Made by a program: the position numbers and the translations under genes. A stretch of 64,000 nt of DNA from VRUE01 sp963702035 (GTDB taxonomy: Bacteria; Actinomycetota; Thermoleophilia; Solirubrobacterales; 70-9), in the NCBI GenBank assembly GCA_963702035.1, contig OY969700.1, positions 1 through 64,000 of the forward strand, written 5' to 3'. Below the pieces are notes generated by a model, which saw nothing but the letters and a program-made list of their open reading frames with translations, was not told the origin of the DNA and searched no databases. Positions 1 to 8,143 of this stretch are shown here, one piece after another. Position 1 is the stretch's first letter. The number at the start of each line of letters is the position of its first letter.

Positions 1-1
1 T

Positions 2-166
2 GGACCTGTTCCGGTGGGAATCGTCCCCCTGGATACGGCCCAGGACGCGGCGCGGATGCGGCCCCGGCGCGTATCCCACATGGCGCTGCCATGCGGAATC
101 CGCGCCATGACCGCCCCGCTTGGTCCTGAACCGTCCCAGTGGCACGCTTCCCACCGGAACAGGTCC
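2..166. repeat. Large imperfect palindrome next to the MFS stop codon
   Basis: The outer arms at 2-20 and 148-166 are perfect 19-bp inverted copies (GGACCTGTTCCGGTGGGAA against its complement). Pairing continues inward with few mismatches (21-32 with 136-147), and inner stems such as GGCGCGGAT/ATCCGCGCC and CATGGC-GCT-GCCATG lie near the centre. The right arm runs into the stop codon of the MFS gene on the minus strand. It may be an elaborate terminator, a structured RNA or a MITE-like insertion; nothing in it codes convincingly. Confidence 0.7.
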
Positions 167-1653
167 TATGCGGACGCGGCCTCCGTGGCCTCGCGGTCGC
201 CGGCCTCTTCCGCGACCTCGCTGCCCAGTTCGACGTGGGCCCTGCTGTCGCTGCCGCGGATCAGGACCAGGGTCAGGACGAAGCCAAGCGCGGCGATCGC
301 GGCGCCACCCAGGAAGGCGACCTGGAAGCCGTCGGTCAGGGCGTCGAGCTGGCTCGTCCCACCGCTTTCGAGCAGGCTCTTGGTGTGCGAGGTGGCGATC
401 GTGGAGAGCACGGCCAGGCCGAGCGCGCCACCGACCTGCTGCGAGGTGTTGATCAGGCCGCTGGCCAGGCCGGCCTCGCTTTCCTCGACTCCGGAGACGG
501 CGGCGATCGTCGTCGTCACGAAGGCGAAGCCGAGCCCCGCCGCGGCGAAGAGCGACGGGCCGAGGATGTCGGTGGTGAAGCCGCCGCCGACCGAGACGCG
601 GCTGAACCAGACCAGGCCGATGACGATGAAGAGCAGCCCGGCGGCGAGCACCGGCTTGTAGCCGAATTTGGTCACCAGCTGGGAGGCGATCCCGGCCGAG
701 ATCATGATCGTCAGCGCCAGCGGGAAGTAGGAGAGGCCGGCGTGGATCGCGCTGTAGCCGAGCACCTGCTGCATGTATAGGGAGATGAAGAAGAACATCG
801 AGAAGAGCGAGGCGCCGACCAGCAGGCCGACGACGTTGGCGCCGGTCAGCGTGCGGATGCGGAAGATCGAGAACGGCACCAGCGGCTTCCGCGCGCGCAG
901 CTCGATCGCGATGAACGCGGCGAGGAGGACGAGCGAGAGCGCGATCAGGCCGAGCGTCTTGGTCGATCCCCAGCCGGACGCGGTGGCGTCGACGACCGCG
1001 TAGACGAGGACCGAGAGCGCCGCGGTCACGGTGACCGCGCCGGCGACGTCGAAGGCGCGGGTCTCCTGCTCGTCGCGGCTTTCGGCGATCAGCCTGGGGG
1101 AGAGGGCGAAGGCGACGAGGCTGACCGGGACGTTGACCCAGAGCACCCACTCCCAGCCGAGCCCGTCGGTGAGGACGCCGCCGAGCAGCACGCCCGCCGC
1201 GCCGCCGGAGCCCGCGACCGCGCCCCAGACGCCGAGCGCCTTGTTGCGCTCGGAGCCGTCGCTGAAGGTGGTGGTGACGATCGAGAGCGCCGCCGGCGAG
1301 ATGATCGCCGCGCCGAGGCCCTGTGCGGCGCGCGCCGCGATCAGCTGGCCCTCGGTCGCGGCGAAGCCGGCGGCAAGCGAGGCGACGGCGACGACGAGCA
1401 GGCCGGCCATGAAGACGCGCCGGCGGCCGAGCAAGTCGGCGGCGCGACCGCCGAGCAGCAGGAAGCCGCCGAAGGTGAGGATGTAGGCGTTGACGACCCA
1501 GGGCAGGTTCGCCTGGGAGAAGTCGAGCGCCTTGCCGATCGTCGGCAGGGCGACGTTGACGATCGAGGCATCGAGCACGACGACGAACTGCGCCGAGCAG
1601 AGCAGGATCAGCGCCAGCCAGCGCTTCTCTTTGAACTCTTGGGAGCTGGTCAT
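166..1653 (-). CDS. MFS drug exporter, DHA2 (EmrB/QacA) family
   Basis: Probable proton-driven multidrug exporter of the inner membrane, 495 residues, a usual length for 14-helix DHA2 transporters. The first helix carries the family motif around LDASIVNVALP, followed by a motif-A loop (GGRAADLLGRRR) and WVNVPVS near helix 5-6. The C-terminus is an acidic, hydrophilic tail. The gene lies 48 bp downstream of a response regulator on the same strand and may be co-transcribed with it, which would link export to two-component control. The substrate cannot be told from sequence. Confidence 0.9.
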   Translation of the reverse strand: MTSSQEFKEKRWLALILLCSAQFVVVLDASIVNVALPTIGKALDFSQANLPWVVNAYILTFGGFLLLGGRAADLLGRRRVFMAGLLVVAVASLAAGFAATEGQLIAARAAQGLGAAIISPAALSIVTTTFSDGSERNKALGVWGAVAGSGGAAGVLLGGVLTDGLGWEWVLWVNVPVSLVAFALSPRLIAESRDEQETRAFDVAGAVTVTAALSVLVYAVVDATASGWGSTKTLGLIALSLVLLAAFIAIELRARKPLVPFSIFRIRTLTGANVVGLLVGASLFSMFFFISLYMQQVLGYSAIHAGLSYFPLALTIMISAGIASQLVTKFGYKPVLAAGLLFIVIGLVWFSRVSVGGGFTTDILGPSLFAAAGLGFAFVTTTIAAVSGVEESEAGLASGLINTSQQVGGALGLAVLSTIATSHTKSLLESGGTSQLDALTDGFQVAFLGGAAIAALGFVLTLVLIRGSDSRAHVELGSEVAEEAGDREATEAASA

Positions 1654-1701
1654 CGGACGGGCCTCTCAGTCAAGCAAATCGGTGGTCTCGGCGAACGCGC
1701 G

Positions 1702-2286
1702 TCAGGGCTCGATCAGCCCGCGGCGGATCGCGTAGCGGACCAGCTCGACCCGGTCGCGCATGCCGAGCTTGCGCATCGCGCTCGCGCGGTGATTCTCGAC
1801 CGTCTTCTCGGAGAGGTGGAGGATCGCCGCGATCTCCTTGCTGGTGTGCGCCTCGGCGACGAGCTTGACGATCTCCTCCTCGCGCGGCGTCAGCGTCCCC
1901 TGCGCCTCGGGAGCGGGGAACGGCTCGCCCCGCTCGACCGCCCGGATCGCCGCGACGAGGTCCGTGTCGGCCTGCGTCTTGACCACATAACCCGACGCGC
2001 CCGCCTTCAGCGCTTCGGAGATGTAGCGCTCCTCGTCGTGCATCGAGAGGATCAGCACGGCGACCTCGGGCGCCTGCGCCTTGATCTCCCGCGTCGCCTG
2101 TAGCCCGGTCAGCTTCGGCATCTTGACGTCGAGGATCGCCAGGTCGGGCCGCTCGCGGATCGCCAGCTCCCGCGCCTCGGCCCCGTCCGCCGCCTCGGCG
2201 ACGACCTCGATGTCGGCCTGACGCTCCAGCAGCAGCCGCAGCCCGGAGCGCACGATCCCATGGTCGTCTGCGATCAGGACTCTCAT
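1702..2286 (-). CDS. NarL/FixJ-type response regulator
   Basis: DNA-binding response regulator of 194 residues. The receiver domain (about 1-120) has the acidic pair D7/D8, the phospho-acceptor Asp53 in LAILDVKMPK and the conserved Lys103. A LuxR-type helix-turn-helix fills about 130-190 (LTPREEEIVKLVAEAHTSKE then KTVENHRASAMRKLGM). The likely partner is the histidine kinase at 3273-4139 on the same strand, but a convergently oriented DUF559 gene sits between them. The MFS exporter follows 48 bp downstream and is a candidate target. Confidence 0.93.
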   Translation of the reverse strand: MRVLIADDHGIVRSGLRLLLERQADIEVVAEAADGAEARELAIRERPDLAILDVKMPKLTGLQATREIKAQAPEVAVLILSMHDEERYISEALKAGASGYVVKTQADTDLVAAIRAVERGEPFPAPEAQGTLTPREEEIVKLVAEAHTSKEIAAILHLSEKTVENHRASAMRKLGMRDRVELVRYAIRRGLIEP

Positions 2287-2348
2287 CGGATGCGCAGTCT
2301 CTCACCGAGCGGATGGCATCCAAGCGCATAGGGGGGAGAGATCGGCAG

Positions 2349-2393
2349 GTGTGGCGACTTACCCCCATCAAATGGAGGGGAAACTCGCCACAC
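2349..2393. repeat. GGCGACTT hairpin repeat, copy 1
   Basis: Perfect 9-bp arms GTGTGGCGA / TCGCCACAC enclose an inner CCCC/GGGG stem with conserved internal-loop bases (CTTA and AAAC). It resembles copies at 17589-17630 and 26920-26960. It overlaps the start region of the DUF559 gene, so it could occlude that gene's translation start. Confidence 0.6.
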
Positions 2394-3286
2394 CCGACCT
2401 GGTTGTCGCCGAGATCGCGAAGCATCAGCATGGCGCCATCTCAGTCGCGCAGCTGCGTGGCTCGGGTATCGATGACCGTGGAATTAAGGCCCGTGCAGCA
2501 GCCGGGCGATTGCATCGAGTCCATCGGGGCGTTTACGCGGTCGGTCACGCGGCGCTCTCGCTCCAAGGTCGTTGCATGGCCGCCGTGCTCGCTGTGGGGC
2601 GCGGCTCAATGCGAGCGGGTGACCCGCTGCTCGACTACTGGGGGGCAGCGGTAAGCCATCGCGGTGCGGCGGTGCTCTGGGAGCTGTTGCCGTGCACGTC
2701 GGGAACCGTCGATGTCATCGTGCCGGGCAACGGGGGAAGGGCTCGTCGGGCCGGGGTGTGTGTTCACCGCTCACGCTCACTTGCCCGCCGTGACGTGGTC
2801 TCCCGCCAGGGGGTGCCGCTCACCAGCTCCGCTCGGACGGTGGAGGATCTGCGCCGCGCGGTCGCGGCCGGGTGGCCCGGTGCGCTTACGCCGCGCGAGT
2901 TGCGCAAGGCGGTCAGGCAGGCGAACGTGCTCGGCCTGCCGGTGGACGAGGAGGGCCGCCGGGTCCGTACGCGTGGCGACCTGGAGGAAGACTTCCTCCG
3001 GCTGTGTCGCCGCCACCGGTTGCCGCTGCCGGAGGTGAACGTTCGCGTCGGGGCGTTCCTCATCGACTTCATCTGGCGCGAGCGGCGGCTGGTCGTGGAA
3101 ACCGACCACTACATCCACCACCGGGGACGAGCGGCTTTCCAGGACGACAGGGGCCGGGGTCTCGAGCTGAGGCGCCTTGGCTATGAGGTCCTGCAGCTGT
3201 CCGAAAAACAGATCGACGAGGAAGCGCGCCGGGTCGCGGAGACCCTGGGCGCGATCCTCCGCCCCTCACCGGTCACTCTCGGCTAA
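2372..3286 (+). CDS. AbiEi-like N-terminal domain plus DUF559 nuclease-fold protein
   Basis: Protein of about 304 residues. The N-terminus (AKHQHGAISVAQLRGSGIDD, then RLHRVHRGVYAVGH) matches the winged-helix domain found in AbiEi-type antitoxins. The C-terminal 90 residues (LIDFIWRERRLVVETDHYIHH...) look like DUF559, a Vsr-like endonuclease fold. This combination is common and multicopy in actinobacteria; its function is unknown. I chose ATG 2372; an upstream GTG at 2351 lies in the hairpin repeat. The gene lies between a kinase and regulator that run in the opposite direction, and its 3' end overlaps the kinase by 14 bp. Confidence 0.75.
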   Translation: MEGKLATPDLVVAEIAKHQHGAISVAQLRGSGIDDRGIKARAAAGRLHRVHRGVYAVGHAALSLQGRCMAAVLAVGRGSMRAGDPLLDYWGAAVSHRGAAVLWELLPCTSGTVDVIVPGNGGRARRAGVCVHRSRSLARRDVVSRQGVPLTSSARTVEDLRRAVAAGWPGALTPRELRKAVRQANVLGLPVDEEGRRVRTRGDLEEDFLRLCRRHRLPLPEVNVRVGAFLIDFIWRERRLVVETDHYIHHRGRAAFQDDRGRGLELRRLGYEVLQLSEKQIDEEARRVAETLGAILRPSPVTLG

Positions 3287-4139
3287 AAGGGACGGTGAGC
3301 CGGACCGTGGTGCCGTGGCCTGGTCGGGACTCGATCGTCAGCTCGGCGCCGATCAGGAGGGCCCGCTCGCGCATCCCGCCGATGCCAAGGCCGCGCTCGG
3401 ACTGCTCGAAGGCGAAGCCGCGGCCGTCGTCGGCGACCTCAAGCTCTACCCCGTCGCCGGAGCGGCGCAGGGTCACGGCGATTCGCCGCGCCTCGCTGTG
3501 GCGGGCGGCGTTGGTCAGTGACTCCTGGGCGACGCGGTAGGTGACTAGCTGCAAGTCGTCGTCGAGATCGGAGAAGTCGCCCTCCGTGGTCAGCTCGACT
3601 GTCAGCCCGGAGCGCTCGAGCTGCTCCACCTGCCCCGCGATCGCCGCGGCGAGGCCGAGGTCGTCGAGTGCGGTCGGCCGCAGCTGGCGGGCGAGGGAGA
3701 GTAGCTCGCGCATCGCCTGGTTGGCGAGGTTGCGGGTCTCGGCGAGCTCGGGCTCGAGCTCCGGCGGCGCCGCCTCCCGTACCGCCTCCAAGCGCAGCAG
3801 CAAACCGGTCAGCGACTGGTTGACCTCGTCGTGCAGATCGCGCGCGACCCGCGCCCGCTCCTCCTCCTGGGCGCGCAGGGCGGCGCTGCCGGCACGTCGC
3901 CGCTCGGCTTCCAGGCGCCGGATCATGCGCAGGAAGGCGAGCTCGATCCGCTCGACCTCCTCGGTCTCGCCGATCCCGTCGATCGAGTCCGGCAGCAGCG
4001 GCCCCGGCCGGCTCAGGTCGACCTTCTCCATTTCCTCGATCAGGTTTCCGAGCGGCGCGAAGCGGCGCCGCAGGACGACGAGGTTGACGGCGAGCGCCGC
4101 CGCGACGGCGGCGAGCGCGACGATGACCAGGGTCGTCAC
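3273..4139 (-). CDS. Two-component sensor histidine kinase, NarL-partner (HisKA_3) type
   Basis: Membrane kinase of about 288 residues from GTG 4139. A single N-terminal helix (VTTLVIVALAAVAAALAVNL) is followed by a HAMP-like linker. The dimerisation box holds the phospho-acceptor His103 in ARVARDLHDEVNQSL, and the ATPase domain shows DDGRGF and GLGIGGMRERA. There is no extracellular sensor domain, so signal input is unclear. A longer reading from ATG 4190 adds 17 residues with no domain. It is the probable partner of the regulator at 1702-2286. Confidence 0.9.
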   Translation of the reverse strand: MTTLVIVALAAVAAALAVNLVVLRRRFAPLGNLIEEMEKVDLSRPGPLLPDSIDGIGETEEVERIELAFLRMIRRLEAERRRAGSAALRAQEEERARVARDLHDEVNQSLTGLLLRLEAVREAAPPELEPELAETRNLANQAMRELLSLARQLRPTALDDLGLAAAIAGQVEQLERSGLTVELTTEGDFSDLDDDLQLVTYRVAQESLTNAARHSEARRIAVTLRRSGDGVELEVADDGRGFAFEQSERGLGIGGMRERALLIGAELTIESRPGHGTTVRLTVPFSRE

Positions 4140-4241
4140 AGGGCGAGGATAGGGGGTAGTACCTATGGCCGGAACGGCGTTTCGCGGCAATACTTCGGGT
4201 CTGCGCCATCCTCCTCAACTGAACCGACAGGAGCGAATGCG

Positions 4242-5102
4242 ATGAGCACGACCAAGCAATCCACCTGGGGCGCGACCCTGCGCACGACGATCCTGCTGGC
4301 CTCGCTCTCGGGGCTGCTGGTCGTCATCGGCGCCCTGATCGGCGGTCCCTCGACGGCCGCCCTCTTTCTCGGCATCGCCCTGCTGATCAACCTCGGCTCC
4401 TACTTCTTCAGCGACAAACTTGCGCTGGGGATGAGCCGCGCCAAGCCGATCGAGGAAGCCGAAGCGCCGCGGCTCTACGAGATCATGCGCGAACTGACGA
4501 CGCGCGCCGGGCTGCCGATGCCGCGCCTCTACATGATCCCGCAGGACCAGCCCAACGCCTTCGCCACCGGCCGCAATCCCACGCACTCCGCCGTCGCGGT
4601 CACCCGCGGGATCACCAAGCTGCTCTCCGAGGACGAGCTGCGCGGCGTCCTCGCCCACGAGCTGACCCACGTCCGCAACCGCGACATCCTGATCCAGTCG
4701 GTCGCCTCGGCGATCGGCGCCGCGATCACCTACCTCGCCTACATGCTGCTCTGGTTCGGCGACGACGACAACTCGCCGCTCGGCCTGGTCGCCTCACTGG
4801 CGATGGTCCTGCTGGCGCCGCTCGCGGCGACGATCATCCAGCTGGCGATCTCGCGCCAGCGCGAGTACGCGGCCGACGCCGGCGGCGCCGAAATCTGCGG
4901 CAACCCCGAGTCCCTGGCCAGCGCCCTGCTGCGCCTCGAGCAGGGGGCGACGGACATGCCGATGCAGGTCAACCAGGCGGCCGAGCCGCTCTACATCGTC
5001 AAGCCCTTTTCCAGCAAGGGCATAGCCGGACTCTTCTCCACCCACCCCCCGATCGAGGAGCGGGTGAAGAGACTGCGCCAGATGCGCCCCAGCCTCGGCT
5101 GA
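4242..5102 (+). CDS. Membrane zinc protease HtpX
   Basis: Membrane-bound M48 metalloprotease for quality control of membrane proteins, 286 residues. Two N-terminal helices (about 14-33 and 38-56) precede the catalytic HELTH motif (His139, Glu140, His143); a further helix pair follows, and the third zinc ligand is probably the Glu in QREYAADAGG. The start ATG has an AGGAG-like ribosome site (GACAGGAGCG) upstream. It is divergent from the histidine kinase. Confidence 0.95.
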   Translation: MSTTKQSTWGATLRTTILLASLSGLLVVIGALIGGPSTAALFLGIALLINLGSYFFSDKLALGMSRAKPIEEAEAPRLYEIMRELTTRAGLPMPRLYMIPQDQPNAFATGRNPTHSAVAVTRGITKLLSEDELRGVLAHELTHVRNRDILIQSVASAIGAAITYLAYMLLWFGDDDNSPLGLVASLAMVLLAPLAATIIQLAISRQREYAADAGGAEICGNPESLASALLRLEQGATDMPMQVNQAAEPLYIVKPFSSKGIAGLFSTHPPIEERVKRLRQMRPSLG

Positions 5103-5174
5103 CGCGGCGCGCCGTTGACCGCGGCGTATTTGAGAACTACCCTGTACGTGTAACGGCATAGCCCGTTCGCGAAC

Positions 5175-5598
5175 ATGGCCAAGGGACGCGTCAGCACCAG
5201 ATCCGCAGCGCCGAAGCGGCTTTCGCGTGGGCGTCACGCGCTCTCGCCCGAGGAGGTGCTGCGCGACCAGCGCGATGCGGCTGCTCGCCGCCAATCCGGA
5301 CGTCGCCCACCTGATCGCCGTGGAGGCGCCCCGCGTCGGCCATGAGGCGAGGAAACGCCAGCGGGCCTGTGTCGCTCGGCTTGCGGGGCCTCTGCGCGCC
5401 GGCCGTCCCGCTCAGAGCGAGCTTCCTGTCGAGCTCGAGGAGCTGCTCCTTGGTGGGGCGCTGTCGCTGGTCGGTCGCTACGTCGAGGCGAGGATGACGG
5501 AACGGCTGCCCGAAGCGACCGCGGAGCTGGTTCATTACCTGCTGATCCCGTACCTCGAGCCCGGCGAGCCGGCCCGTATCGCCGCCGAGGCCGCCTGA
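5175..5598 (+). pseudogene. TetR-family regulator remnant, DNA-binding domain deleted
   Basis: ATG 5175 opens a typical actinobacterial TetR leader (MAKGRVSTRSAAPKRLSRGR, HALSPEEVLRDQRDA). The helix-turn-helix that should follow is missing, and the C-terminal ligand-binding part resumes near 5270 in another frame (LLAANPDVAHLIAVE ... VGRYVEARMTERLPEATAEL VHYLLIPYL). The two parts differ by one frame, so an internal deletion removed roughly the DNA-binding domain and broke the gene. A 123-residue ORF from GTG 5227 could still yield the effector half. Confidence 0.75.
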
Positions 5599-5620
5599 CG
5601 CAATGTCCGTTGCGTCAGGC
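5593..5620. terminator. Hairpin at the end of the TetR remnant
   Basis: Perfect 11-bp arms GCCTGACGCAA / TTGCGTCAGGC with loop TGTCCG, overlapping the stop codon at 5596-5598. There is no T-run, as is usual for GC-rich actinobacterial terminators. Confidence 0.6.
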
Positions 5621-5667
5621 CGTCGCTCAGCCGGCCTTAATGCCCTTCCGGCACAGTGTGCAATAAC

Positions 5668-7089
5668 ATGTGCAATGTGCGTGAGCTGATCGATCATGTG
5701 GTCCCGGAGCGTCCTCGCCTCAAGAACGCTCCGCTCAAGGCGGTCGTCTGCCAGGCGCGATTCCCTCGCCAGCTCAGCCTTGGCGAGGACGAGGTCCGGC
5801 CGATTCGGCGGGTGCTGAGCGACCGCTATTCGCTGGTCGCCGACGCGGCGCTCGCCCCCGGCCGGCGCCATGCGCTGCGCTTCAGCGACGCCGGCGGGAA
5901 TTGGGTTGCGACGGTGGGCCCGGAGTCCATCTCGTTGGAGACGACCGAGTACGTCGGGATGAGGGACCTGTTGGCTCGCTGGGTCGAGCTGATCTGCGCC
6001 ACGGCCGAGGTCTTCGAGCTGACTGCGCTGACCAGGCTGGGCCTGCGCTACATCAACGAGCTGGACTGGCCTCAGGCGCACGGCGAGGACCTCTCGGGCT
6101 GGGTGCGAGAGGAGCTCCTCTCGCCCTTTGTCTCGCAGCCTGACACCGAGGGCCTGCAGCGGTTCGTCTCCAAGGCGCAGTTTCGCCGGCCGGACGGCTC
6201 CAGCTGCAACGTGCGCCATGGCATCACCCCCAACGAGGACGACCCGGACGGGATGGTCTTCCTGCTCGACCTCGATTGCTACAGGTGGGATGCCGTCGAA
6301 CTCGATCCAGCCGATCAGATACGCAGCCTTGCGAACCTCAACGAATCCGCCTATGGCTTCTTCGAATGGGCCTTCGCCAACCGCGTCCGCGAGCGTTTCG
6401 GACCCGCCCTTCCCGGTGGATCGGGCGCCTGGGTCAAGAGCGGCGGGGAGCCGCGGTACTGGAAAGGCGTTCTGGATTACCTGGCCCCCGATGCGCTGCA
6501 GGTGGATTGCACGGCCACCGCCGACTGGGGCCCCGGTCACCGACTCTTCGCACCCCCTGACCAGGCGACCGACTTCAGCCCCGCGGAGGGCGGCGATCCG
6601 ATCTCATCCGCCGAGCCGCTCTCGGTGGTTCTGCGGCGAATTCGAGAATCGATCGACATTCCCGTCGTCAACCTGTCCCGCATGGTGGGCCTGCGGCGGC
6701 GCCAGTTCTACAACCTGCTCGATGGCAATCCGACGACCACCCAGACCGAGATGCGCATCCGTCGCCTGGCTGCGGCGCTCGAACGCCTGGCACAGGCGAC
6801 CGGCGATGGGCCGGCGGTGCTGCGGGCCGCCGTGCTGACCCCCGTCGGCCAGGATGCGACCAATCTCTTCGAGGTCGCCGTCGAAGGCGACGAAGGGTCG
6901 CTTGCGAGGACGGTGGAGGCACTGCTGGCGCAGATAGCGGCACACGGCGTGCGCCGCACCCGGCGGGCAATCCCGCGTCCCGCCTCAGCGACGGTCGCCG
7001 AGCGGCGCAGAAAGAGGGCGCGTGAGGCCCTCGCCGATCGGCCTGGGCACGAGCCGGCGAAGGAGGGAGACGACGATGGGCGTAAGTAA
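5668..7089 (+). CDS. TIGR04255-like protein with C-terminal helix-turn-helix-like region
   Basis: About 473 residues from ATG 5668 (GTG at 5656 and 5677 are alternatives; the start region contains a tandem TGTGCAAT). The N-terminal 270 residues (PLKAVVCQARFP, then LTALTRLGLRYINELD) resemble the sporadically distributed TIGR04255 family, whose function is unknown. A C-terminal segment, VVNLSRMVGLRRRQFYNLLD, looks like a helix-turn-helix followed by a helical tail. The stop codon overlaps the start of the next gene, so the two form a translationally coupled pair. Function is not assigned. Confidence 0.7.
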   Translation: MCNVRELIDHVVPERPRLKNAPLKAVVCQARFPRQLSLGEDEVRPIRRVLSDRYSLVADAALAPGRRHALRFSDAGGNWVATVGPESISLETTEYVGMRDLLARWVELICATAEVFELTALTRLGLRYINELDWPQAHGEDLSGWVREELLSPFVSQPDTEGLQRFVSKAQFRRPDGSSCNVRHGITPNEDDPDGMVFLLDLDCYRWDAVELDPADQIRSLANLNESAYGFFEWAFANRVRERFGPALPGGSGAWVKSGGEPRYWKGVLDYLAPDALQVDCTATADWGPGHRLFAPPDQATDFSPAEGGDPISSAEPLSVVLRRIRESIDIPVVNLSRMVGLRRRQFYNLLDGNPTTTQTEMRIRRLAAALERLAQATGDGPAVLRAAVLTPVGQDATNLFEVAVEGDEGSLARTVEALLAQIAAHGVRRTRRAIPRPASATVAERRRKRAREALADRPGHEPAKEGDDDGRK

Positions 7090-8056
7090 GCCCGCCAGGC
7101 TGCCGAGCTACCTCCACAGCCTGACCGGGCTCACCGTGGACGAAGAGCGAGCGCTGCTGCTTGAAATCTTCACCCGCGGCTGGGACCAGGGGTGCTTGAT
7201 CCTGGACAGCTACGACCTCTGTGCGCCCGGCTTCGCCCCTCACGTCGTCAAGGCGCTACTGGACCAAGTCGCATGCCGTGCATCCTTGCATCCGAGCGGA
7301 GATTCCCCCGACCCATTCGAGCGAGAGCCGATGCCCCAGTGCATTCCAGACGAGGAGTCGGGCCTCGTCGTGTTGGGTCAGCGCTGCGACCTGCTCAAGC
7401 CGCTGCGCTCAGAGCCGCTGGTCGAGGTAGCCCTGGCTCATTGTTCGTGCGACCCCGAGCTCGTCGCCGCGGCAAGAAACGGTGGCAGCGCCTGCTGCAT
7501 CCACCTGGCCGACCTTGGCGAGAGCTCCGAGTCTGCGTGGGTCGCCGACCTGCGCACCAGGGGGCTGCTGCCCAAGCACTGGTTGCGGGGGAGGACGCCG
7601 GCGCATCTCCTGGCGCCGGGACGCGCTCGCCGCCGCTTCGCCGCCAGGCTCGGGGAACGCAACTCCCGCATTCCCGTGCCGGACGAGATCGTTGAGGGCT
7701 TTCAGGGCAAGCTGCGGGGATGGCTCTACTCGAGCGCGACCCGTCGCGCCCAGTGCGCGCATTTCAGCGAGTTGCTCCTCCTGGAGAGCGAGGACGGGTC
7801 CTGGACCCTGCTTGCCATCCTCGGCGAGGGCAAGGACGCCGACCGGGCGATCGCCGACTTCGATGCCCTGCTCGGCACGATCATCGATCGTGTGGGCGAC
7901 TTCCCCGTCAGCAGCGAGTACTCAGGTGTGCTGCGTGTCGATGAGCTCTCGCACGCCGACTTCCAGGACGCCTACAAGCTCGACTTCAGGCGGGTCACAT
8001 ACGGCTCCAAGTCACTTGGCACGGCTCAGGCAGAGCCTGCTTTGGGCCAGGGCTGA
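7076..8056 (+). CDS. Unknown protein coupled to the TIGR04255-like gene
   Basis: Real-looking gene of 326 residues from ATG 7076 with GGAGGGAG upstream; it overlaps the previous stop by 14 bp. Visible features are a central GLVVLGQRCDLLKPLRSEPL segment with a Cys-Asp pair, a Cys/His cluster nearby (AHCSCDPE, CCIHL) and an Arg-rich stretch (PGRARRRFAARLGERNSR). No signal peptide or membrane helix is visible. I do not recognise a family. The tight coupling suggests a two-protein complex. Confidence 0.7.
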   Translation: MGVSKPARLPSYLHSLTGLTVDEERALLLEIFTRGWDQGCLILDSYDLCAPGFAPHVVKALLDQVACRASLHPSGDSPDPFEREPMPQCIPDEESGLVVLGQRCDLLKPLRSEPLVEVALAHCSCDPELVAAARNGGSACCIHLADLGESSESAWVADLRTRGLLPKHWLRGRTPAHLLAPGRARRRFAARLGERNSRIPVPDEIVEGFQGKLRGWLYSSATRRAQCAHFSELLLLESEDGSWTLLAILGEGKDADRAIADFDALLGTIIDRVGDFPVSSEYSGVLRVDELSHADFQDAYKLDFRRVTYGSKSLGTAQAEPALGQG

Positions 8057-8073
8057 GCTGGGTCCCGCGCCCC

Positions 8074-8090
8074 GCTATACTTTTTGAAGT
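8074..8090 (+). promoter_or_regulatory. Shared 17-bp promoter/operator element, copy 1
   Basis: GCTATACTTTTTGAAGT is identical to 9741-9757. It contains a -10 hexamer TATACT followed by an inverted repeat (ACTT-TTTG-AAGT; TACTT/AAGTA in this copy). It lies 54 bp before the rhodanese-E1 gene. An identical copy before cysM suggests common regulation of the sulfur genes. Confidence 0.6.
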
Positions 8091-8143
8091 AAAGCCGGAT
8101 CGGAATTAGGGTATTTCCCCCTTTTCAGTCTTTTAGGAGAGCG

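Noticed and set aside
3831..4241. Upstream extension of HtpX to 423 residues
   Set aside because: It is antisense to the histidine kinase; HtpX starts at ATG 4242 with a ribosome site.
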